DNA of 64,000 nucleotides from Lentinula raphanica. Taxonomy: Eukaryota > Basidiomycota > Agaricomycetes > Agaricales > Omphalotaceae. The notes below the pieces were generated by a model, which saw only the letters and a program-made list of their open reading frames with translations, did no database searches and was not told the origin of the DNA. Positions within the stretch are counted from its first letter, which is position 1, and every line of letters starts with the position of its first letter. This document shows positions 56,875 through 64,000 of the stretch, one piece after another. Position numbers and translations under genes: made by a program. The stretch covers positions 124,001 to 188,000 of the forward strand of contig JANVFP010000022.1 of assembly GCA_027919835.1 (NCBI GenBank). The letters are read 5' to 3'.

Positions 56875-59820
56875 TCAAACACCAGGTGCAGGATAACCTA
56901 GGTGCGATTGATAGTTAGGATGGTTCACATTTGTTGCCTGTGAAGCGAACTGTTGAACTTGTTGGTATTGATGTGCTGGCGTTGGAAGAGGCTGCGAGGA
57001 AGATGATTGCGTGTACTGTGATGTCGGCTGATAAGCTTGTGGAGCAGTGACAGGTACTTCGCCTGTAGCACCAGAAACATAGGGCAACGGCAATGGTGGG
57101 AACGTCGTGTTGACCGGTGTACTCGTTCTACTAGCGTTGACACTCGAAGCACGACTGGTAGGCTTCGATGAAGAACCTGCTCCTCGGACTTTTCTGCCTT
57201 CCCTCTCTGCTCCTCCAACTCGACCTGTTGAAGGATACGGAGTGCTAACGATAGAACCAACAGACCCAGTTCCGATGTTGAGGGCTTTGTTCTTTCCAAC
57301 ATTTTTGTCTCCCCGTTGAGCCAAACACTCATGCTTTCCGCTCGCAAGCCACTGAAGCCCAATTGCACCGTGATCACCGGAGTGCTGATAGTGATAACGG
57401 AGTCCGTTCATGTTTTTGTACCGCCGAGGGCAATCGCCAACGCCACAAGCATATGGCTTGAGTTGACGTTCAGCTTCGGCTTCGATCGCAAGAAGCTCTG
57501 AAGGGGGAAGAGAGGACAAGGTTGAACGGAGGTTGGTGAGTGAATCAGAAGTGTTATTTTGGGTGCTTGCAGGAACGTTTGAGTTGGTGGAGACAGGAGT
57601 GAGTGCGTTGATAAGAGACGACGATGAAGTACTGGTGTTCGTTACACGGTTCTGGGATGCAGTCTGACCATACGAGTTTGATCGACTGAGAGACGTTGTT
57701 TCACCATCTTGATAGGCACCCTCGTGATACCCTGGAGTGGCAGTAGTAGGGCTACTCAGGCTCAAAGCCGAGCTGAGAGCTGTACTCAAAGAAGATGGCG
57801 TTGGAGTAAAGTTGCTATTTCCACCAAAGTGAGCACCAACTGGAGTACCACCGACTGGCGAGCTTAGAGTAGAGCTCGAATTGCTACCTCCTGAAGCCGC
57901 AGCAACTCCGGTGTTTACAGTCAGAGCATGATTGAGTGAGGAGTTGATCGAGGAAGGAGTTACCGGAGTGGCCATTCCACTCCTAGGGGTGTTAGCACCA
58001 GATGAAGTGGCAGAGGTTGATGCGTTTGTACTCGCGGGATCCTCCTGTAATTGCTGCTGCTTTCGTTTCCGATCGAGTATGGCTTGGACATGTTCCATAT
58101 CCTTTGGAGGAGCGAAATTGCATGAACCGTGTGTAATGTGATATTTGAGGCCTGTGGTGATGGTTATGGAAAATGAGCACAGAATAGGGGGAAAACAATC
58201 AGAAATCTTACCATTGGCTTGCTTATAGCTCTTGTTGCAGTTGGGCTTCGGACACTTGAATGGCTTGCTCTGAAGCAACCCACTACCCCCTCCGGCGGTG
58301 GGTGGTCGACCAATTCTAGGAGCCGGTTTGGTCTCAGCAGGAACGGAAGAGGGTGTAGTGTTCGTCGACCCAGCTGCAGTGTTCGAATCGCTAGGAGGAG
58401 CTGAGTATTGGCCTTTAGCTTTGGTGTTCTGAGTTTTGGAAGTAAACGTTTTAGAAGCGGCCTTCTCTTTCTTCACCTCCTTTTGGACATGAACATCGTG
58501 GACTGCCTGAGGTAGCTCCTTTTCTTCGAAGTCAATGTCAAATTCGGCATCGGCATCTTCATCGTCGGCTCCATCTCCAGAATGAGGACTCGAAGGATTT
58601 GAGAACAGCATCGCAGGTTGGACACAACCCATATCGACCGTGCCATTTTCGGAGCTCATGTGTTCCGTATCCGACGCCAGAGGGAAATTGTACCCATAAG
58701 TGTTCTGGTAGTGGAAATTTCCGCCGAAACCACCCATTCCCATTCCGCTATTACCCATGTACGTCATGTCGACACCACCAGGCGTCCCGTGACTATGAGG
58801 CCAAGCTCCAGCTCCGCCTGGAGGCGGTGGACCAGTTATGAAGGGAGAATGAACGGTAGGCCGGGAGGAAGATGAAGCAAAGCCTGGGAGATTCAATGCC
58901 AAGTTTGGCCGATGGGATGAGTGACCATCCGACGTAGTATTTTGAGAGCTCGGATTAGGAGCAGTACGTAGCGAGTTTTGTCTAGGACTCGGGGGCGAAG
59001 AAGAAGGCACCGATTTCTGCCCATGCACACCGGGATAGCCTCCTGGATAAGCCGCAGCAAGACTATTGCTACCGGGTGATGAATAAGTCGATAGCGGTGT
59101 GGCGAGTAAAGTTTCTGGTGGTGATGGAGTAGACGTCGGTGAAGAAGGCATAGAAGATGCTGCAGACACAGTCGAAGGAGGTGGAGGAGGCATTTCAAGC
59201 TCCATGTCGTCTGGGTCGACAGGTCCCCCTCCTTGATGCATAGACTGCTGCTGTGGATTCGGGAGCTGATTGGCTGGCATGGGCCGAGGTACACCTCCAG
59301 CATCGAGTACTTGGGGCTCGAACGGTACCGATATGCGAGCCTGAGCACCGCCACCTGGTTGGTCAACGCAAACGACATGGATATCCTCGAAATGCTCCAA
59401 GAGTGCGTGGAGATCAGTAAGATGGAGTCCACAGCATGTATAATTCCTGCAGAGCTCGTCTTGCAGCTCGAATAATCTGAGTGCGTTGGAAACTGCTGGG
59501 TCACGATGGCTGAAACATAATGGTTAAGCGAGCTTGGTCAGGAACAATTAGAGGGGCACTCACACATCCATTGGACTGCCCATGGTGATTGAGCCAACAG
59601 AGCCTGGGTAGCCCAATAATCTACCATTGTAAGAGCCTGAAACGCTTCGATAGCTCATTGGAGAGCCCAAGAAGTGTCGTGTATAGGAGGCAGGGTTGAA
59701 CGAACCTCCATCGCCTGAGGTATATGAGCCGGAGGCCATATTGATATCTTGAGGATTGTTGTTATAAGGATTTCTGCCATGGCCACCAAGAGATATGGGC
59801 TGAGTTGCAGTTGCAGCCAT
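56875..59820 (-). CDS. SFP1-like C2H2 zinc-finger transcription factor
   Basis: Resembles SFP1, the yeast nutrient/TOR-responsive activator of ribosomal-protein genes, and its basidiomycete homologues. The start is MAATATQPISLGGHGRNPYN. After the first intron the protein has the N-terminal split-finger segment CCGLHLTDLHALLEHFEDIH. A long Pro/Ser-rich disordered region and an acidic patch (DDEDADAEFDIDFEEKELPQ) follow. Finger one is assembled over an intron: CPKPNCNKSYKQANG joins LKYHITHGSC. Finger two comes ~200 residues later: YACGVGDCPRRYKNMNGLRY then HYQHSGDH. The widely separated finger pair with the K-Q/M-N-G-L motif is the family signature. The C-terminus is Gln/Ser/Pro-rich. Four or so exons; the mostly disordered protein is nearly 940 residues long. 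Confidence 0.87.
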
Positions 59821-62272
59821 TTAGATTAAAGGAAAGATAGTAGAGATAGATAGAGGAAGGGATTGGGGATGGAAGTAGGGAAGTAAGGTTGATTGGTTAT
59901 TACGAGCGTTTCCATCAACTTGACATCAACAAATTAGTAAGTTAGCACGCGGAAAAGTCCGATCCGGATAACATTCCGGTGCACTCAAGCACTGCCACCT
60001 CGAAACTTGTTTCCTCCTTTCACAGCTCGTCGACAATCATTCAAGTGCTCTAGATCCTCCAACACTTTCCGCAACGCTCACTTGTAACCCACACCACCCC
60101 TCACTCCGTCGCATCCAAATTATTCCGCGCACCTGCTTCTCTCATCCTTATTCTCTGCGTCCCCGAAAGACCGAATCCCCATAAAAATTGTGTCGCGCAC
60201 CACCCGGACGCGAATCATGCTTTCCGCGAATCGGCAGCCTCAGAGTTCGAAGTCCAAGCGAAGAACGAATGACAAGACAATTTCAGTTCTAGCACTGTTC
60301 GGACCACATAAGTATGTACCGTACATATTTGACTGTCCGCCTTGTGCAATCTAGGAATGGAGACCTCGGCCACAACTGTCATATCGGATAGAACAACGAG
60401 TTACGCTATGCTCACGAGCTCACAACGAATGTACTGGATTCCGGTCAGTAAGTGCTTTTGTCTGGAAGGTATGTAAGTTTCAACATCTAGGCGCCCAATG
60501 AAATCGAGCGGAGGCTTATGGAGGTCGCAAGTTCGACTCTTACCAAACTCTTCTGAGTGGAACGGCTGTGAGTAAAGATATTACATCGTGATCTGTATGA
60601 GACATTGCATGACATGCTGACATGAAAGCCCCAGTACACAATTCTGCTGCTTGACAGAGCTGAGAGCTAGTACGGTCCAAGCTGTTGGTATGAGAAAAAA
60701 AGCCTCTCTGTGACGCTTTGACCAGACCGTTATCCTTCGAGTCTATTCAATCAGGATCCGGAGATTCTAAGCAGTCCACAGCTTACAATGCATGACCACT
60801 CGCTCTCGGCTTTCACGCGCACGGATGGCAAGCAATGTATGAGATGATCAGATTTTAGAGGAACGCCTGTATGTATCGTGATCGCTGATAACTTCAATCA
60901 TTCGACTTCAGCGGAACAGAGAAAAACAGCTGCAGCTTCACAAAGCATATGATAAAGAACTATCAACAGACTCTCGACATGAACAATGTATATGATACAC
61001 GCAGCACAGAAGAGTATAGATAGCTACATCATATTATTCATGCCAATCCACTGTCAGTTATGCACCATACCATCTGTCCTTCAGCGTGAACTTTCGACTA
61101 CAGCTTCTATAGAATACTGCATACTAATAATACAATCAAGGTGCTGCTCTATCATCCGATTGGGATTGCTGCATGCGAACAGCTGACCGACAAGACCAAG
61201 GTTCAAGACGTTGACGCGCGCCACAGAAGTTTGCCCTTGTGATAACGGCGAGGAGATTTTCAGGACATACTAGTACTAGGTACCGTATGAGTCCGTACTA
61301 TGTGGGACAATAATATCTAGGACCCATTGAAGAAGAAAGAAAGTTCAGACAGTGAGTGACTTGAGTCTTTCGACCGCGGTACTAGGATAAAACAAAATTC
61401 TGCACCTGGCCGTAATTCCCCAATCCTTCTTGCAATGATAGTCAACATGGTCCTAGACACTTAGACCCAGTTTCTATTAGAGTTCGACCGAGGATTTTCG
61501 TCAAATCCATACGGGAAACTAGTCACTCTGTACTTTGTGAGAACTACCCTCAGTTCTACATATTCTTGGATATCTCGCACTCTTTATCCTATTACATGTA
61601 GAATAATCCACGTATCATCTGAACAGGGATGAGTCCCTGTCTTTCCCTGACCTCTCGGAAACTCCCATAAAGTCCCTGCGCCGTTGGATGGATGGCGATA
61701 AAATTCCATCGTACCAGTCAACAGCTCACGGTGGAACACATGGAACACCCACCATGCAGTGGCATGCACCAATACTTCGAATATTTTTTCCGTTCATCCT
61801 AGCAGCTTCTAGCTTCTAGCTCCCGACTAGCCTTCCAAGAATGCGATTACCGGCACCTGGTTTAAGTCGAAGCTTTGATTTATTAGCATCATATAAAACA
61901 GTCACTGTTTGAAGCAGGCGTAGTAGATCAGACGCGTACATGAGGATATTTAACTTGTTGCGAGAGCGAAATCAAAAAGAGTAAAAATACATGCGACAAC
62001 ATATACAGATTACTTATTACTTGGATGGAAAGCAGAACTGGAGGCATGGTCGAATCAAGATCATTATTTATGTACCCAGACACATGATGGATAAACGCGT
62101 GAAGAACAAAAAGACGAAGAGCGCTCGATGCTCTAGGATGAAAGACGTTGTTATACGCGCTCCAAGTCGAAATGACTGAATTCCATAATGGATATGACCA
62201 TACGGAGATGAAAATCTCGAAGGACTCTGGATACCTAAAAAGGAAAAGGATCTGCGCTGATCTGCGTAAGCA
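59821..62272. other. Intergenic region between two zinc-finger genes
   Basis: About 2.4 kb without a supported gene. Open frames are short. A tRNA-like B-box string (agttcgactct, 60530-60540) lies in a sequence that does not fold into a full cloverleaf. The pyrimidine-rich stretch 60050-60180 is probably the upstream region of the SFP1-like gene. Confidence 0.5.
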
Positions 62273-63693
62273 TCACCGACGGAAACCGGTCGAGGTTGAA
62301 TTGCCCTGGAACCCGGTCGGCGATGTTCCTGAAACAGTAGTAGATCCTGGGGAGATAGGAGACGATGGAGGTGGTGAACAGCTCGATGAAGCAGAATGTG
62401 GTCGGGGGGGAGGAGGCAAAGACCGTATATCAGATTGCTCATACCGTGAAGGAAGTGCATGACTTGAATATCGGTCATGAAAATCCGATACCGGCTGGAG
62501 TCGAAAAGAAGAACGGGTGTAAAACGGAATGTAATACCCATCTTCGTCTTTCACCTCCTCATCTTCAGCTTGAGACGATTCGGCATCTGACTCTTCGGAC
62601 ACCTCAGCCATCCTCAGAGCAAATGATTCCGTTTGACTGGGTGTGAGAAATCCGAAGGGTACGTTCCGTTGTCCCGAGCCACGAGGCTCGTATTGAGGAG
62701 CGTACATGGGAACGTCTGAACGGAGCACCAGGAAATCATTATCTGTGGGAGATCTAGGACCCCCATGGGTAGTCCTTGGGGGCGACCGACTGGTCCGACG
62801 TTTACGTCGACGAGCGGAAGAAGTCACATTGGAGTCTTCTTTGCCCTGCGACCGATTAGTTGGAGGGTTCGAATGATTCCTGTAGTGCCTTCGCATGTTC
62901 GAGTTCACGTTGAACTCTCGACCACAGCCAGGGTAAGGACATCGGAACGCTGTAGGTCCAACAGTGAGATTTATGTGTGGTAGATAATCCAAGGTCATGA
63001 CTTACGTGTGGCACCTGTGTGAGTGTTCATGTGGATGCGTAGGCTACTTGGGCGGTTGAATCTCTTGTGGCAAGTGTTACATACATGCTTCTTGTCGTCG
63101 CCGTCATCCGAGACTTCATCTGAGGAGTAAATGACCTGGTCTGAGTCTGAGGATAATGTTGAGGGTAAATGAGGATAACGCGGCCTCGCAGCAGCGTGAG
63201 TATGCTTAGTCGAAGAGGGGCCAGGTAGAGTATCAATGCGAAATATGGGGGTAGCACCACCTGCAAGGTCGGACCCTCTGTTCGGGTTCGGACGATGTGG
63301 AACTGTGGCGCTCGACGCAATGTGCTGAAGGGATGAAGAAGAAGGGTCTGAACGTAGCACGTCAAAAGAATATATTTGAGAATCGGAGCCCGATTTGCTA
63401 TGATGGTGTTCCCGATATAAGTAGGGCAACTTGGACGAGTGATGTGAAAGCTGCCGAAGACAGGTATCAGAAATGTGGCACGTTGGGTTAGACAGAAAAT
63501 AACTACTTACCATCACGTTGGGTTTGGCACTGGACAGTTCAGCTTGTTGATTAGGGATGTATTTGAGAAGGTGTTCTGCAAGACGGACGATGAAGTATTG
63601 AACAACGCGTATTTGAAAACAGAACCAACCTGGAAACATCTCGTGGATGCTGGGAAGGGAGACAGACAAGGGGGTCGCAGAAGTAGTGGCCAT
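62273..63693 (-). CDS. C2H2 zinc-finger transcription factor with two fingers
   Basis: A nuclear DNA-binding protein. The start was taken as MATTSATPLSVSLPSIHEMF (63693), although the frame is open further upstream. An intron joins FP to AELSSAKPNV, and a second (about 63508-63453) joins NVM to LSHHSSKLPYLY. Both introns lack stop codons in frame, so unspliced forms would also be open. A Ser-rich region precedes finger one (HVCNTCHKRFNRPSSLRIHM then NTH). The TGAT linker is split by an intron, then finger two reads FRCPYPGCGREFNVNSNMRR then HYRNH. The two adjacent fingers joined by a TG-type linker fit sequence-specific DNA binding. The tail carries a basic patch (ARRRKRRTSRSPPRT), acidic stretches and a Ser/Pro-rich end. 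No ortholog is named with confidence. Confidence 0.85.
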
Positions 63694-64000
63694 TGTTCGT
63701 AGAAGGGAGGAGAGGGACGAACAAGCCGGAGATAGAGAAATGTGGGTGGGTTGGATAAAAACGATCATAAGGATCTGCTCTTTATACCAATTGTGAATTT
63801 GGCGGTTATACAAAAAGAGACCGATGGCCCCGAACTTTAAGGCACTTAGCGCTCTCATTTCCTCCGGATCGTGATCTATTTGTGTGCTTCATCCCGAGGG
63901 AATAGAGACACGTTTTATGGAAACTACGTACGTTTCGCTGTTCTCCTGGCAATTTGGAAGGCCTAAGCCACTGAAACGTAAAGTGCTGAGGAGGCGTTAA
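63694..64000. other. Upstream region of the C2H2 gene
   Basis: 307 bases to the window edge. It holds the presumed promoter of the minus-strand C2H2 gene. No gene seen. Confidence 0.5.

Noticed and set aside
60481..60560. tRNA-like sequence with B-box agttcgactct
   Set aside because: The T-stem has a mismatch and no acceptor stem or D-arm can be paired. At most a relic.
62995..63858. Extended N-terminus of the C2H2 gene starting at 63858
   Set aside because: The upstream codons encode an unlikely hydrophobic stretch and the later Met (63693) starts a sequence typical of such factors. The longer frame is open only by chance.
1..64000. CRISPR arrays, operons, bacterial promoters or prophage genes
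   Set aside because: No direct-repeat arrays with spacers, and introns throughout show a eukaryotic nuclear sequence.

Overview
The window reads as nuclear DNA of a mushroom-type basidiomycete (Agaricomycetes). Genes are compact and split by many short GT-AG introns (about 43-70 nt). The protein set is typical fungal: a COMPASS SET1 methyltransferase, an ERT1-type zinc-cluster/PAS regulator, an SFP1-like factor, the WD40 protein JIP5, tubulin cofactor C and an ALDH7-type dehydrogenase. There is one initiator tRNA-Met. Nothing looks bacterial or viral. For SET1, the cofactor C gene, the SDR, the HAD/cyclase protein and the small secreted proteins I summed exon lengths, and each model closes in frame.

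Layout. 42-3143 (+) is a Zn2Cys6 transcription factor. 4660-9510 (+) holds two tandem relatives with a HeLo (HET-s/MLKL-type membrane-lytic) N-terminal domain. The first has lost its C-terminal half. The second continues into a kinase fold with no catalytic aspartates, and its HeLo domain is split by an 831-bp insertion. 10195-13785 (+) is a WW-like multi-pass membrane protein. 14455-16162 (-) is a HAD hydrolase fused to a class II terpene cyclase-like domain carrying DVDTT. 16163-22380 is gene-poor, with two hairpins. 22381-28139 (+) is SET1, followed by an orphan gene at 29814-30896.

31282-39545 is metabolic and housekeeping. It contains an SDR (-), a divergent aryl-alcohol-dehydrogenase-type aldo/keto reductase (+) with a one-base frameshift, JIP5 (+) and the ALDH7-type gene (+). 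Then come an orphan gene (40158-41807), a four-finger CCCH protein (42939-44113) and tRNA-iMet (45593-45664, -).

46170-51622 (-) is a cluster of small proteins: three related secreted proteins from tandem duplication, and one 85-residue cysteine-rich protein. 52942-63693 carries tubulin cofactor C (+), ERT1-like (-), SFP1-like (-) and a C2H2 factor (-).

The most interesting locus is the HeLo/pseudokinase pair. Its order, a lytic four-helix-type domain followed by a dead kinase, parallels the necroptosis executioner MLKL. Second are the HAD-terpene cyclase fusion and the secreted-protein cluster. Most other genes are ordinary conserved fungal genes and form no evident operon or biosynthetic cluster.
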